From positions 1 through 64,000 of the forward strand of contig NZ_JAGGPQ010000024.1 in NCBI RefSeq assembly GCF_018613675.1: DNA of 64,000 bases, in the 5' to 3' direction. Shown here piece by piece: positions 1-9,431 of the stretch. Positions within the stretch are counted from its first letter, which is position 1. Each line of letters starts with the position of its first letter. Both the position numbers and the translations under genes were made by a program. The notes below the pieces were generated by a model that was given only the letters and a program-made list of their open reading frames with translations, ran no database searches and was not told the origin of the DNA. Source of the stretch: Arthrobacter sp. ISL-85. Lineage in GTDB: Bacteria; Actinomycetota; Actinomycetes; Actinomycetales; Micrococcaceae.

Positions 1-277
1 CCCGGAACCAGGCCGGAGACCCAGACCAGCCCACCCGCTCAGCCAACACCGTCGCCGGCATCCGCGGGTTCTCCACCAGCAGCGCACGAATCGCCGGTTC
101 CACAGCCTTGATCCCGGAGTCCCGCGGCGCCCGAACATACGTAGGCGGACCGTCAGCACTGACGGCCTTCGCGACTGTATTCCTGGAGATCCCCAGCCGC
201 GCTGCTATCGATCTCATCGACTCACCCTCGGCAAGATGCAACCGCCGAATAAGCGCCCAATCCTCCACTGTGATCAC
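1..277 (-). CDS. istA: IS21-family transposase IstA, N-terminal part (partial)
   Basis: Translation from a GTG at 277 opens VITVEDWALIRRLHLAEGES and continues through a helix-turn-helix, SMRSIAARLGISRNTVAKAV at about residues 20-39, which binds the element ends. The sequence then matches the linker that precedes the DDE integrase domain of IstA proteins, including PATVLAERVGWSG near residues 76-88. The gene runs off the left edge after 92 codons, so the catalytic residues are not visible. An in-frame stop lies upstream at about 311-313, which fixes the start close to 277. The gene is intact as far as it can be read. Confidence 0.85.
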   Translation of the reverse strand, partial: MITVEDWALIRRLHLAEGESMRSIAARLGISRNTVAKAVSADGPPTYVRAPRDSGIKAVEPAIRALLVENPRMPATVLAERVGWSGSPAWFR

Positions 278-350
278 CCACCCAATCGTTTGGAACGGGT
301 GGCTCAGTTTTCAACCATCACAATGGCTCAGTTTTCGACCGTCACCGACA
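1..350 (-). mobile_element. IS21-family insertion sequence, left end (truncated by window)
   Basis: The segment contains the start of an IstA-type transposase and a characteristic terminus. Two direct repeats of a 17-base unit (tggctcagttttcaacc at 300-316 and the near copy at 324-340, 24 bases apart) lie just outside the transposase start, as in IS21-family multiple terminal repeats. The outer end read on the minus strand begins TGTCGGTGACGG, ending at about 350 with the CA typical of this family. The rest of the element lies left of the window, so the other end, istB and any target duplication cannot be seen. Confidence 0.8.
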
Positions 351-487
351 CGCCCACATGCCGACTGATCGCGGGGGCAGGGCCTTTGCAGCTACGTGGA
401 CGCTGGTTCGACTTAGCTGCTGTTTACTGGCGCTTCATCTGGGGACCGTATCTTTGGGGAACAAGCCAAGGAACGGGACCAGGACGC

Positions 488-718
488 ATGAACACTGACG
501 AGATGACCGAAACGACCGTGGATGGCACCGCCCTGTGGCGGGGCCAGGAAGTCCGCGTCCGCGCCGGTGGCCGCGATCTGGGCACCGGCTTCGTTGACGA
601 CCTGACCGGGGACGGCTCCATCGTCTGGATCCTCTTCGGCGCAGCCGAACCGCGGCGGATGTTCCTTGCGGAAGACGCTGCCCGGTACACCGTGCTCCCG
701 CCCACATCGATTCGCTAG
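488..718 (+). CDS. Hypothetical protein, 76 aa
   Basis: This is a small acidic protein starting MNTDEMTETTVDG, with an AGGA-like ribosome site about five bases before the ATG. The middle (residues 17-55) alternates short beta-like strands, with WRGQEVRVRAGGRDLGTGFV and SIVWILFGAAEPRRMF, suggesting a small beta-barrel or SH3-like fold. No catalytic motif, signal peptide or membrane segment is seen. It lies directly beside the IS21 end in an accessory stretch. The reading frame is open further upstream to 236, but that part crosses the IS terminus and is unlikely to be translated. I do not recognise a named family. Confidence 0.6.
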   Translation: MNTDEMTETTVDGTALWRGQEVRVRAGGRDLGTGFVDDLTGDGSIVWILFGAAEPRRMFLAEDAARYTVLPPTSIR

Positions 719-842
719 AGGCAGAGGCTCCCTTAGGGGCTTTGTGTTCCTGAGCCCGGAGCTACCTGCTGCTGAAAACTCAGGCTCTTAGGGTGCGGAG
801 TTTCACCCGGGCCTGCCAGCCCCCCGGTCTTAGACTTTCGCC

Positions 843-1001
843 ATGCATCCTTTAATGGCGATCGGCCTGGTGTTCCTCGCCGGGCTTGCCTGGATGGGTA
901 CCATCGTGACCCTGCTGATTGCCCTGGCCAGGAGCGGCAGTGTGCGCAGACGCACTGCCGGAACAGTTCACGACGCCGAGACCCAGTTGCCAGTCAGATG
1001 A
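843..1001 (+). CDS. Small single-pass membrane protein, 52 aa
   Basis: A short frame opens MHPLMAIGLVFLAGLAWMGT and ends with a polar tail rich in arginine (RSGSVRRRTAG). Residues 4-28 form one hydrophobic helix, and the following arginines would keep the C-terminus in the cytoplasm by the positive-inside rule. There is no strong Shine-Dalgarno sequence, so initiation is uncertain. Its size matches another one-helix peptide encoded about 500 bases downstream. No function can be assigned; it could also be a chance frame. Confidence 0.45.
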   Translation: MHPLMAIGLVFLAGLAWMGTIVTLLIALARSGSVRRRTAGTVHDAETQLPVR

Positions 1002-1025
1002 AGATGGGGCTACTCGTCCCCCAAC

Positions 1026-1403
1026 TCAGTGCCATTCTCGTCCGAGGGCCCAAGCAGCCACACTATGGCTTTTTCCTCTGACGTGAAGTACCTGATTGGG
1101 AATCCGGTGCAGCCGAGGCAAGCGGAACATGGCGATCACCCGGTCAACAGGGGACGATCCCAGAAGCGCCATCCGCGAGATACTGGATGCGTCAGGGAAG
1201 AGCTTCCGGGCGGCCGCGGAGTGAGTAACTCCTTGAATCTCGACCAACATCGGCAACCGGGCGCCCTGGGTTAGGGTGGTGATGGCCTCAAGCGCCGCCC
1301 TGGCGACGTCGATGCCGATGTACGCCCCGGGCTTCCAGCGCAAGTGCAGGACCCCGCCGGACCGCTCCAACGTTCCTTTACCCTTGAGGTCCACAGTGCT
1401 CAC
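1026..1403 (-). CDS. STAS/SpoIIAA-like hypothetical protein, 125 aa
   Basis: The protein resembles a family of Arthrobacter hypothetical proteins with a STAS-like alpha/beta layout. Strand HLRWKPGAYIGIDVARAALE (residues 20-39) leads into a helix, LPMLVEIQGV (50-59) is a central strand, and SRMALLGSSPVDRVIAMF (75-92) is the most conserved block I recall for the family. Such domains often act as small regulatory or lipid/nucleotide-sensing modules, but no function is established here. The start is a GTG at 1403; a second GTG nine bases inside is possible. It stands alone, facing the neighbouring plus-strand peptides. Confidence 0.6.
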   Translation of the reverse strand: MSTVDLKGKGTLERSGGVLHLRWKPGAYIGIDVARAALEAITTLTQGARLPMLVEIQGVTHSAAARKLFPDASSISRMALLGSSPVDRVIAMFRLPRLHRIPNQVLHVRGKSHSVAAWALGREWH

Positions 1404-1492
1404 CCTGCAGCCAGGCAGCCCCGGATGTCGTCAAGCTTTAGTCCCCTCGTCGGTTCACGTAGCTCAGGGGCAACGACTATTTGGGGGTAGCT

Positions 1493-1651
1493 GTGAATCC
1501 AAGCCCGGGCTTCAGCATCATGGGCATCCTGTCCGCGGTCTTCACGTTCGTCCTGGCCGGCCTGGCCGTCTACGCCCTGATCCTGGCCATCATCTTCCTC
1601 CGGCTGCGCATCGCCGGACTCAAGCGGGCCGCGCGCCGCCCGCTGCCCTGA
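1493..1651 (+). CDS. Small single-pass membrane protein, 52 aa
   Basis: A GTG start preceded by a clear GGGGG ribosome site two to three bases upstream opens a frame reading VNPSPGFSIMGILSAVFTFV. Residues 9-36 form one long hydrophobic helix, followed by a basic tail with RLRIAGLKRAARR. The layout (short N-terminus, one helix, arginine-rich cytoplasmic tail, 52 residues) is like that of the peptide at 843-1001, although the sequences are not close copies. No known family is recognised. Confidence 0.5.
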   Translation: MNPSPGFSIMGILSAVFTFVLAGLAVYALILAIIFLRLRIAGLKRAARRPLP

Positions 1652-1666
1652 TGCCGGCAGCAGCGG

Positions 1667-1859
1667 ATGACCCAGATCAAGCGGCCAGCCCCGAACCCGG
1701 AGTGGGTACAGATGTACCGGCAGGGCATCCCGACACGGAAGATCGCCACGGCCGCCAGCGGCCGAGACCAACGTGCGGTACCACCCGGCCATCGCCGCCA
1801 AGCAGGATCCGGGCCTGCGGGCCGCGCATCAAGCAGCCGCTCCGGCATGCCGGCAGTAA
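1667..1859 (+). pseudogene. Remnant of a helicase-associated-domain gene (frameshifted)
   Basis: The first frame reads MTQIKRPAPNPEWVQMYRQG, the typical opening of Arthrobacter proteins carrying helicase-associated repeats. After about residue 31 the similarity jumps to another frame, which continues ETNVRYHPAIAAKQDPGLRA and stops at 1857-1859. Together they cover only some 60 residues of a protein that is normally several hundred long. A frameshift and loss of the whole body mark it as decayed. It sits between the IS21 end and the conserved chromosome, in keeping with an accessory insertion hot spot. Confidence 0.6.
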
Positions 1860-1968
1860 TCTCGATTGTGCGTCAACCTCGTCACGCTCCGTCTGCTAGA
1901 TACGTGCTCGCATGGCCTTATTAGGTCGAGTTGCCCGTGCGCCCCGCATGTTCGACGACGGCGCCGTC

Positions 1969-2697
1969 CTAGTAGTCGATGGCTTTCCGGTCGATGGACT
2001 TCAGTGCAGCGAGACGGGCTTCCACTTCAGTCTGCTCGTCGAGGTCTTCGAGGGACGCGAACTGGGCGTCCAAGGATGAGGCGGCGAGTTCCTGCTGGCC
2101 GCGGACACTGGCTTCCTGGCGGCGGATGTTCTCCTCGTACCGGCCAATGGCCGAGGTCGGGTCACCGGCATCCAGCGACTTGAGAGCGTCATTGACCTGG
2201 GACTGCGCCGCGGCGACGCGGGAGCGGTTGACCAGCTCGTTGCGCTTGGCGGTCAGCTCCCCGAGCTTGCCGCGCATCTTGTCCAGGCCGTTCTTGAGCT
2301 GGTCGACGACCTGGTTCTGCGCGGCGAGGTTCGGTTCCTGGGCCTTGGCCGTTGATTCGGCGGTCATCTGTCGTCCGATGGCGACCCTGGCCAAGGCATC
2401 GAACCTATCGGCATCCACGCTGTTCCCGGCGGCACGGAACTCGTCGGCCTTGCGGGACGCGGCGATCGCCTTGCGGCCCCAGGTGTTGGCGTCATCCACG
2501 GCCCGGTTGTGGTCGTCCTCGGCCATGCGCAGGTTGCCGATGGTCTGGGCGACGGCAGCCTCTGCTTCGGCAATGTTGTTCGAGTAGTCGCGGACCATCT
2601 GGTCCAACATCTTCTGCGGGTCTTCCGCGGAGTCCAGGAGGGCGTTCAGGTTGGCCTTCGCGAGCTGGGCGACGCGGGCGAAAATACTCTGCTTCAC
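1969..2697 (-). CDS. pspA: PspA/IM30 (Vipp1) family membrane-stress protein
   Basis: The 242-residue product begins MKQSIFARVAQLAKANLNAL, an amphipathic helix of the type that anchors PspA to stressed membranes. Residues 25 to about 215 are almost entirely heptad-rich coiled coil, including the conserved early block DPQKMLDQMVRDY. PspA/IM30 proteins polymerise on the inner face of the membrane and limit proton leak. The length is usual for the family. It lies 84 bases downstream of a four-helix membrane protein on the same strand and may share its transcript. The start is the only ATG close to the amphipathic helix. Confidence 0.9.
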   Translation of the reverse strand: MKQSIFARVAQLAKANLNALLDSAEDPQKMLDQMVRDYSNNIAEAEAAVAQTIGNLRMAEDDHNRAVDDANTWGRKAIAASRKADEFRAAGNSVDADRFDALARVAIGRQMTAESTAKAQEPNLAAQNQVVDQLKNGLDKMRGKLGELTAKRNELVNRSRVAAAQSQVNDALKSLDAGDPTSAIGRYEENIRRQEASVRGQQELAASSLDAQFASLEDLDEQTEVEARLAALKSIDRKAIDY

Positions 2698-2781
2698 TGG
2701 GGTCTTTCTATCTGTGGTCGAGTTCGCATGTTACGTGCACGGCACGGCCGTGGACCAGGCACGGGAGACGGCGCCTGGCCG

Positions 2782-3174
2782 TTACGCCCGCTGCCGGTGC
2801 CCACGGGCCCAGATTACTTCGGCCACCCCGGCCAGGGCGAGTGGGAATGTCACGACCGCGGCCAAATGTCGCAGCAGGCTGTAGGGATCTGACCAGGCTG
2901 CCCAGCCCACAAGAACCCCGGGCAGCGCCACGCACACGCTTACCCACACGGGGTTTCCGCGGAAGTGTGACCAGACAGCGGCTGCGAGGGACAGCACGCA
3001 GCCGGCGTCGACGTATCGGCTGCCAATCGAGGATTCCCGCTGCTCGACCGGATTTGGCAGCCAGAGGTGCCAGCCGGCGCGCATAATCCCGTAGCCAATC
3101 AGGACCATCGAGCTCTGCACGAGCAGTATCCAGGCGACTGTTCTTGTCCAACGGCGGCCTGCTTCAGACATCAT
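2782..3174 (-). CDS. Small integral membrane protein, about 130 aa
   Basis: From the ATG at 3174 the protein reads MMSEAGRRWTRTVAWILLVQ and shows four probable membrane helices: about residues 12-32, 50-65, 75-92 and 100-120. A GGAGAGG ribosome site lies about eleven bases before the first ATG; the next ATG directly after it could also serve. The short loops carry no recognisable catalytic motif. It precedes pspA on the same strand, which hints at a membrane-stress connection, but that is inferred only from position. No named family is recognised. Confidence 0.65.
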   Translation of the reverse strand: MMSEAGRRWTRTVAWILLVQSSMVLIGYGIMRAGWHLWLPNPVEQRESSIGSRYVDAGCVLSLAAAVWSHFRGNPVWVSVCVALPGVLVGWAAWSDPYSLLRHLAAVVTFPLALAGVAEVIWARGHRQRA

Positions 3175-3507
3175 CACGCTCGAGGCCTCTCCGTGCGGCC
3201 CGCAAGCCGCGCCGCTGCAGGATCCCGCCACGTGGCCAGGTCATGCTCCGCGGGGCAGGTAGGTGGGGGTCCGTTTGCTGGCACTCTTGCTCGGGATCTT
3301 GCATTAGGATCCGAGGTCCGAAGCGGAGGGTTCGAAACGGGTTAATGGGAAGTACCGTCCGACGTGGCTGGCGAATCCATAATCCGCAAGGCTACTTTGA
3401 GGGCGTGCTTTTGCCCCTGCTTCGGACCATCATCCACCTAAGACGTTAATTCGTAACCGCCAACTAGCTTCCAACCACACATCCGAAGGAGGAAGGAAGA
3501 AGAAGGA
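3175..3507. other. Intergenic stretch, no gene recognised
   Basis: This 333-base gap lies between the end of nrdF and the start of the small membrane protein gene, both on the minus strand. Short open frames exist on the plus strand, but they lack family resemblance, good ribosome sites or codon bias. It should hold the promoter of the membrane protein gene and the 3' end of the nrdF message. A purine-rich patch (aaggaggaaggaagaagaag, 3485-3504) adjoins the nrdF stop. No convincing intrinsic terminator was seen. Confidence 0.4.
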
Positions 3508-4563
<1,056 letters not shown>

Positions 4564-4579
4564 TTAGTTGGAGATACAA

Positions 4580-6751
4580 CTAAAGCATGCAGCTGACGCA
4601 GCCCTCCACCTCAGTTCCCTCCAGCGCGAGCTGGCGGAGACGGATGTAGTAGATGGTCTTGATGCCCTTCTTCCAGGCGTAGATCTGGGCCTTGTTGATG
4701 TCGCGCGTGGTGGCCGTGTCCTTGAAGAACAGCGTCAGGGACAGGCCTTGGTCCACGTGCTGGGTAGCAGCCGCGTAGGTGTCGATGACCTTTTCGTAGC
4801 CGATCTCGTACGCGTCCTGGTAATACTCCAGGTTGTCGTTGGTCAGGTACGGCGCCGGGTAGTACACGCGGCCCAGCTTGCCTTCCTTGCGGATCTCGAT
4901 CTTGGACGCCACCGGGTGAATCGAGGAGGTGGAGTTGTTGATGTAGGAGATCGAACCGGTGGGCGGCACCGCCTGGAGGTTCTGGTTGTAGATGCCGTGC
5001 TCCATGACGGAAGCCTTCAGCGCCAGCCAGTCAGCCTGGGTGGGGATGTGCACATTCTTGAACAACTCGCGGACCTTTTCGGTCTGCGGCACCCACTCCT
5101 GCTCCGTGTACTTGTCGAAGAACTCGCCCGAGGCGTACTTGGACTTCTCGAAGCCGCCGAACGTCTGGCCGGTCTCGATGGCCAGCAGGTTGGAGGCGCG
5201 GACCGCGTGGTACACCACCGAATAGAAGTAGATGTTGGTGAAGTCCAGGCCCTCTTCCGAGCCGTAGTGGACCCTCTCACGGGCAAGGTAGCCGTGCAGG
5301 TTCATCTGGCCCAGGCCGATGGCGTGGCTCTGGTCGTTGCCCTTGGCAATGGACGGCACCGAGGTGATGTTGGACATGTCCGAGACTGTCGAGAGGGAGC
5401 GGATGGCCGTCTCGATGGTGAGCCCGAAGTCCGGCGAGTCCATGGTCTTGGCGATGTTCAGCGAGCCCAGGTTGCAGGAGATGTCTTTGCCGGTGTCGGC
5501 GTAGGAGAGGTCATCGTTGTACGTGGTGGGCTGGGAAACCTGGAGGATCTCCGAGCACAGGTTGGACATGATGATCTTGCCGTCGATCGGGTTGGCCCGG
5601 TTCACGGTGTCCTCGAACATGATGTACGGGTAGCCGGATTCGAACTGGATCTCGGCGAGGGTCTGGAAGAACTCGCGGGCCTTGATCTTGGTCTTCTTGA
5701 TCCGGGAGTCGTCCACCATCTCGTAGTACTTCTCGGTGACCGAGACGTCGGAGAACGGCATGCCGTAGACGCGTTCCACATCGTAGGGCGAGAACAGATA
5801 CATGTCCTCGTCCTTCTTGGCCAGCTCAAACGTGATGTCCGGGATGACGACGCCCAGCGAAAGGGTCTTGATGCGGATCTTCTCATCCGCGTTCTCGCGC
5901 TTGGTGTCCAGGAAACGGTAGATGTCCGGGTGGTGCGCGTGCAGGTACACGGCACCGGCACCCTGGCGGGCACCGAGCTGGTTGGCGTAGGAGAAGCTGT
6001 CTTCGAGAAGTTTCATCACGGGGATGACGCCGGAGGACTGGTTCTCGATCTGCTTGATGGGCGCGCCCACCTCGCGGATGTTGGTCAGGGCGAACGCCAC
6101 GCCGCCGCCGCGCTTGGACAGCTGCAGTGCGGAGTTGATGGAGCGGCCGATCGACTCCATGTTGTCTTCGATGCGCAGCAGGAAGCAGGAGACCAGCTCG
6201 CCGCGCTGCTTCTTGCCGGCATTCAGGAACGTGGGGGTGGCCGGCTGGAACCGGCCGTCAATGATCTCGTCCACCATCTGCAGGGCGAGCTGCTCGTTGC
6301 CGCGGGCAAGGTGCAGGGCCACCATGCAGACGCGATCCTCGTAGCGCTCCAGGAAACGCTTGCCGTCGAACGTCTTCAGCGTGTAGGACGTGTAGAACTT
6401 GAAGGCGCCCAGGAAGGTCTCGAAGCGGAACTTCTTCTTGTAGGCGCGGGTGAACAGCTCACGGATGAAGTTCATCGTGTACTGGTCCAGCGTCTCGCGC
6501 TCGTAGTACTGGTTCTTCACCAGGTAGTCGAGCTTCTCCTCCAGGTCATGGAAGAACACCGTGTTGTTGTTTACGTGCTGCAGGAAGTACTGGTGCGCGG
6601 CCTCGCGGTCGGCGCCGAACTGGATTTCGCCGTTGGGACCATAGAGGTTCAGCATGGCGTTCAGCTCGTGATAGCCCAGCCCCTTGTAGGCGGCCGGCAT
6701 TTCGGGCTCCTGGGCCCTGGCTACTTCTGTGTCTGCGACAGTCGTGTCCAA
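4580..6751 (-). CDS. nrdE: Ribonucleoside-diphosphate reductase class Ib, alpha subunit NrdE
   Basis: NrdE reduces ribonucleoside diphosphates to deoxyribonucleotides using a thiyl radical generated through NrdF. The product of about 723 residues shows [16 protein letters not shown] near the N-terminus, the active-site cysteine region [15 protein letters not shown], the second cysteine in SNLCSEI, the loop [15 protein letters not shown], and a redox-active C-terminal tail CVSCML that is re-reduced by NrdH. It lacks an ATP-cone, as class Ib enzymes do. The start is uncertain: a TTG at 6751 overlaps the end of nrdI by 31 bases and has AAGGA upstream, while the next ATG lies at 6700. Confidence 0.96.
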   Translation of the reverse strand: MDTTVADTEVARAQEPEMPAAYKGLGYHELNAMLNLYGPNGEIQFGADREAAHQYFLQHVNNNTVFFHDLEEKLDYLVKNQYYERETLDQYTMNFIRELFTRAYKKKFRFETFLGAFKFYTSYTLKTFDGKRFLERYEDRVCMVALHLARGNEQLALQMVDEIIDGRFQPATPTFLNAGKKQRGELVSCFLLRIEDNMESIGRSINSALQLSKRGGGVAFALTNIREVGAPIKQIENQSSGVIPVMKLLEDSFSYANQLGARQGAGAVYLHAHHPDIYRFLDTKRENADEKIRIKTLSLGVVIPDITFELAKKDEDMYLFSPYDVERVYGMPFSDVSVTEKYYEMVDDSRIKKTKIKAREFFQTLAEIQFESGYPYIMFEDTVNRANPIDGKIIMSNLCSEILQVSQPTTYNDDLSYADTGKDISCNLGSLNIAKTMDSPDFGLTIETAIRSLSTVSDMSNITSVPSIAKGNDQSHAIGLGQMNLHGYLARERVHYGSEEGLDFTNIYFYSVVYHAVRASNLLAIETGQTFGGFEKSKYASGEFFDKYTEQEWVPQTEKVRELFKNVHIPTQADWLALKASVMEHGIYNQNLQAVPPTGSISYINNSTSSIHPVASKIEIRKEGKLGRVYYPAPYLTNDNLEYYQDAYEIGYEKVIDTYAAATQHVDQGLSLTLFFKDTATTRDINKAQIYAWKKGIKTIYYIRLRQLALEGTEVEGCVSCML

Positions 6752-7245
6752 AACGTGTCCAATCCTTGGTTTACCCGGGTGACGTCTTCCGGCGTTCCCA
6801 TAAGTTCGAATCGATAAAGGTGGGGTACCTGGCATTTGGCGGCGATGATGTCCGCGGCCATGCAGTAGTTGTCCCCGAAGTTTGTGTTGCCGGCGCCGAT
6901 CACGCCGCGGAGCAGTTGCCTGTTCAGCGGGTTGTTCAGGAACCGGATGACCTGCTTGGGAACGGACCCTTCTCCCCCGGTGCCTCCATATGTGGGCACC
7001 ACCAGCACGAACGGCCGGGTGGCGAGGAGGGGTGAGTCCTTTGCGTGCAACGGGATCCGGGCGGCCTCGCGGCCAAGCTTTGCGACGAAGCGGCTGGTGT
7101 TCTCGGATGCCGAGGAAAAGTAGATGAGCTGGCTGTCCGTGACAACCTGCTGCGGCTGGTGGTGCGAAGTGGCCGGCGGGGATACCTCCACGCGCTGAGC
7201 CGCGTGGTGTTGGGAAGCGCTTCGCTCTGCTGTTGGTGCTGCCAT
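6721..7245 (-). CDS. nrdI: NrdI, flavodoxin-like RNR activase
   Basis: NrdI is the flavodoxin-like FMN protein that supplies the oxidant needed to assemble the dimanganese-tyrosyl cofactor of NrdF. The 174-residue protein has the core [19 protein letters not shown] (FMN phosphate-loop region), [18 protein letters not shown] and [18 protein letters not shown]. The ATG at 7245 has an AGGTGA ribosome site; upstream in-frame sequence looks non-coding. The N-terminal ~35 residues are a low-complexity, His/Gln-rich extension compared with short NrdI proteins. Its end overlaps the beginning of nrdE, implying translational coupling. Confidence 0.95.
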   Translation of the reverse strand: MAAPTAERSASQHHAAQRVEVSPPATSHHQPQQVVTDSQLIYFSSASENTSRFVAKLGREAARIPLHAKDSPLLATRPFVLVVPTYGGTGGEGSVPKQVIRFLNNPLNRQLLRGVIGAGNTNFGDNYCMAADIIAAKCQVPHLYRFELMGTPEDVTRVNQGLDTFWTRLSQTQK

Positions 7246-7294
7246 GGGAGTCACCTCAGCTGATTGATGGTTGCCGGCAGGAAAAGTGGAACTC

Positions 7295-7540
7295 CTAGGC
7301 CACGGAGGAAACGGCCAACAGTGCGAGTTCCTCGATCTTGTCGGGGCGGAAGCCTGACCAGTGGTCCTGGTCGGTGACCACAACGGGAGCCTGCATGTAG
7401 CCCAATGCCTTCAGGCGCTCGAGTGCCTCAGCGTCCTGGGAGATGTCAACGCTCTGGTAGGTGATGCCCTTCTTGTCGAGCGCGCGGTAAGTGGCGTTGC
7501 ACTGAACACAAGCAGGCTTCGTGTAAACCGTTACGGTCAT
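7295..7540 (-). CDS. nrdH: NrdH glutaredoxin-like electron donor
   Basis: NrdH is the small redoxin that passes electrons from thioredoxin reductase to NrdE. The 81-residue protein has the signature CVQC at residues 11-14, the cis-proline region MQAPVVVTD, and the typical C-terminal [12 protein letters not shown] that replaces glutathione-binding residues. It is the first gene of nrdHIEF and follows a promoter region with a strong palindrome. An AGGGG ribosome site lies about eleven bases upstream of the ATG. Confidence 0.97.
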   Translation of the reverse strand: MTVTVYTKPACVQCNATYRALDKKGITYQSVDISQDAEALERLKALGYMQAPVVVTDQDHWSGFRPDKIEELALLAVSSVA

Positions 7541-7604
7541 TGTCCCTGTCCCCTTAGTTGAAATCTTTGCTGGTTCGGTGTCCCCCGTCCAGCTGTATGT
7601 AGAT

Positions 7605-7616
7605 ACTACATGTAGT
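7605..7616. promoter_or_regulatory. Palindrome upstream of nrdH, candidate NrdR box
   Basis: The perfect 12-base palindrome ACTACATGTAGT lies 64 bases upstream of the nrdH start. Its core CTACATGTAG resembles the NrdR-box consensus CWATATWG known from other bacteria. NrdR is the ATP-cone repressor of nrd operons, and its boxes usually occur in pairs. A weaker partner, ATTACAAGTAT, lies about 44 bases further upstream. The nrdR gene is not in this window, so the assignment is inference. Confidence 0.55.
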
Positions 7617-7822
7617 GCAGACGCCTCTTTGGAACCCCAAGATGATGTATTACAAGTATGTCATTTAATGCACCGTTAATCCACAGGCAGGGGCCCGAAT
7701 ATTGCCCGCGATCCCGGGTTTTTTGGGGACTGGATCCACACCCTGTGGATGGGGTTGAACACATATGCACAGTCAGCGTGTCGTGATCCTCGGCGTGTCG
7801 CCGCATGTTCCCCGGCCATACA

Positions 7823-7864
7823 AAAGGGGTCCGTGACCACTACATGTAGTGGTCACGGACCCCA
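7823..7864 (-). terminator. Rho-independent terminator of the cfa operon
   Basis: A perfect palindrome of 38 bases (7827-7864, arms ggggtccgtgaccac and complement) is followed on the minus strand by TTTTGT, the layout of an intrinsic terminator. It stops transcription coming from the lipid-modification operon before nrdHIEF. Its centre is ACTACATGTAGT, identical to the palindrome in the nrdH promoter region 234 bases away. Confidence 0.85.
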
Positions 7865-8057
7865 TGAGTCATTCCGGGCCCCCGGGACTGCGGCCCCGGC
7901 CCCGGCCCCTAAGCCCTGGCAGGATTAGCCCGCGTGGGGTTAAGCCGGGCGACGGCGGTGGACAGCACCGTGGCGAAGCAGCACCACGCCGTACGCGGAG
8001 CGAGCGATGCTCCGGCGGTCCCGTTCAGCCGGTACGTCCGCCGCAACCTGGAGCAAA

Positions 8058-9431
8058 CTACAGCTGCGCCTCCCGGCGGTCCAGCACAATTTGCTGAACG
8101 TCCAGGTAGCCGGACTGGAAGCCGGCGCGCGAGTAGCAAAGGTAGAACAGCCACATCCGCTGGAACACAGCGTCGAACCCCAGCTTCCCTACCTCCCGGG
8201 AGCGGGACAGGAACCGTTCTTCCCACAGCCGCAGGGTGGCGGCGTAGTGGTCGCCCATCCCCATCCGCTCCCGCACCCGCAGGGTGGTGTGCTGCTGCGT
8301 GACACCCTCGATGGCCCGGACGGACGGCAGGAAGCCGCCGGGGAAGATGTATTTGTGGACCCAGGTATACGCGTTGCGGGTGGCCAGCATGCGCCCGTGC
8401 GGCATGGTGATCGCCTGGATGGCCACCTTTCCGCCCGGGGCCAGGACGCGGTCAATAGTCTGGAAGTAGATGGGCCAGTACTCGTATCCCACGGCCTCGA
8501 TCATCTCGACCGACACCACGGCGTCGTACTCCCCCTCCACTGCCCGATAGTCCTGCAGGGCCACCGTCACCCGGTCCGCGAACCCGGCCTCCGCGATGCG
8601 TTCCTGCGCCAGGGCCTGCTGCTCGCTGGACAGTGTAACGCTGTAGACGGTGGCGCCGCGGGCAGCGGCCCGCAGGGCAAGCTCACCCCAGCCGGTGCCG
8701 ATCTCCAGCAGCCGGGTGCCTTCGCCTACGCCGGCCTTGTCCAGCAGCCGGTCGATTTTGGCCTGCTGGGCCTCCGCCAGGAATTCCCACGTGACGGAGG
8801 CCAGCGGCCCGGCGGCGTCAGGAAACAGAGCCGATGAATAGCTCATGGTGGAGTCCAGGAAGTTGGTAAACAACGCATTGGACAGGTCGTAGTGCCGGGA
8901 AATGTTGCTGCGGGTGTTCTGTTCGGCGTTGCGTTCCTGGCGGGGCGTCCGTGGCAGGTACAGCGAGCGCAGTTTCTGCAGCGGCACGGGGATGAGAGTG
9001 TCCACGGAGGCGGCGAAGACCTCGAGCACCGCGGCCAGGTCCGATGCCTCCCAGTCCCCTGCCATGAAGGACTCACCCAGTCCGATCAGCCCGTTGTCGC
9101 CGATCCGGGCCTCAAATGCAGCGGGCCGCACCATGGTCATCACGGGAGCTTGGGGTCCGCCCGTTCCCAGGACCGAACCGTCCGGGTATTCAACGCGCAG
9201 CGGGAGTCGCTTAACCGCGCCCCTGAACAGCAGTCCGGCGGCTTTACCGGCCACATCAGCTTTAAGGCCCGACGGCGGTGCGGCAACACCGGGCCACAGG
9301 CCGGGATCGATGGTGGCGGGCGCAGCCGGCACACCTTCCGCGGTCCAGGATTCGCGGGCGTGGGTGGCCGGACCGTGGGCCTTGCCGCGGACGGAAGCTG
9401 CAGCAGTTCCGTTGTCGTCAGTCATTGTCAT
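8058..9431 (-). CDS. cfa: Cyclopropane-fatty-acyl-phospholipid synthase-family methyltransferase
   Basis: Cfa-family enzymes use S-adenosylmethionine to add a methylene or methyl group to unsaturated acyl chains of membrane phospholipids. The 457-residue protein has an N-terminal Cfa cap domain (about 60-160), the conserved HYDLSN at 180-185, the SAM-binding loop LLEIGTGWGE at 241-250, and the later active-site blocks SVEMIEAVGYEYWP and FIFPGGFLP-type sequence. Its start overlaps the end of the DUF1365 gene by four bases (ATGA), so the genes are translationally coupled. The 60-residue N-terminus is Ala/Pro-rich and probably disordered. Confidence 0.92.
   Translation of the reverse strand: MTMTDDNGTAAASVRGKAHGPATHARESWTAEGVPAAPATIDPGLWPGVAAPPSGLKADVAGKAAGLLFRGAVKRLPLRVEYPDGSVLGTGGPQAPVMTMVRPAAFEARIGDNGLIGLGESFMAGDWEASDLAAVLEVFAASVDTLIPVPLQKLRSLYLPRTPRQERNAEQNTRSNISRHYDLSNALFTNFLDSTMSYSSALFPDAAGPLASVTWEFLAEAQQAKIDRLLDKAGVGEGTRLLEIGTGWGELALRAAARGATVYSVTLSSEQQALAQERIAEAGFADRVTVALQDYRAVEGEYDAVVSVEMIEAVGYEYWPIYFQTIDRVLAPGGKVAIQAITMPHGRMLATRNAYTWVHKYIFPGGFLPSVRAIEGVTQQHTTLRVRERMGMGDHYAATLRLWEERFLSRSREVGKLGFDAVFQRMWLFYLCYSRAGFQSGYLDVQQIVLDRREAQL

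Larger units (their letters stand above)
7541..8057. other. Intergenic region between cfa operon and nrdHIEF
   Basis: This 517-base gap separates two minus-strand operons. It contains the nrdH promoter region with relatively A/T-rich sequence at about 7640-7680, the palindrome at 7605-7616, and a strong terminator at 7827-7864. The part from 7865 to 8057 is GC-rich with no gene that I can support; an open frame continuing past the cfa stop has no recognisable homology. Confidence 0.5.

Noticed and set aside
4568-6817. A 749-codon open frame on the plus strand across nrdE
   Set aside because: It is antisense to a fully conserved nrdE; its sequence is a Val/Leu/Asp/Gly-rich mirror of biased codons with no family resemblance.
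7909-8226. A continued minus-strand frame after cfa as a separate gene
   Set aside because: Its first part overlaps cfa in another frame, and the 3' part has no recognisable homology or ribosome site.
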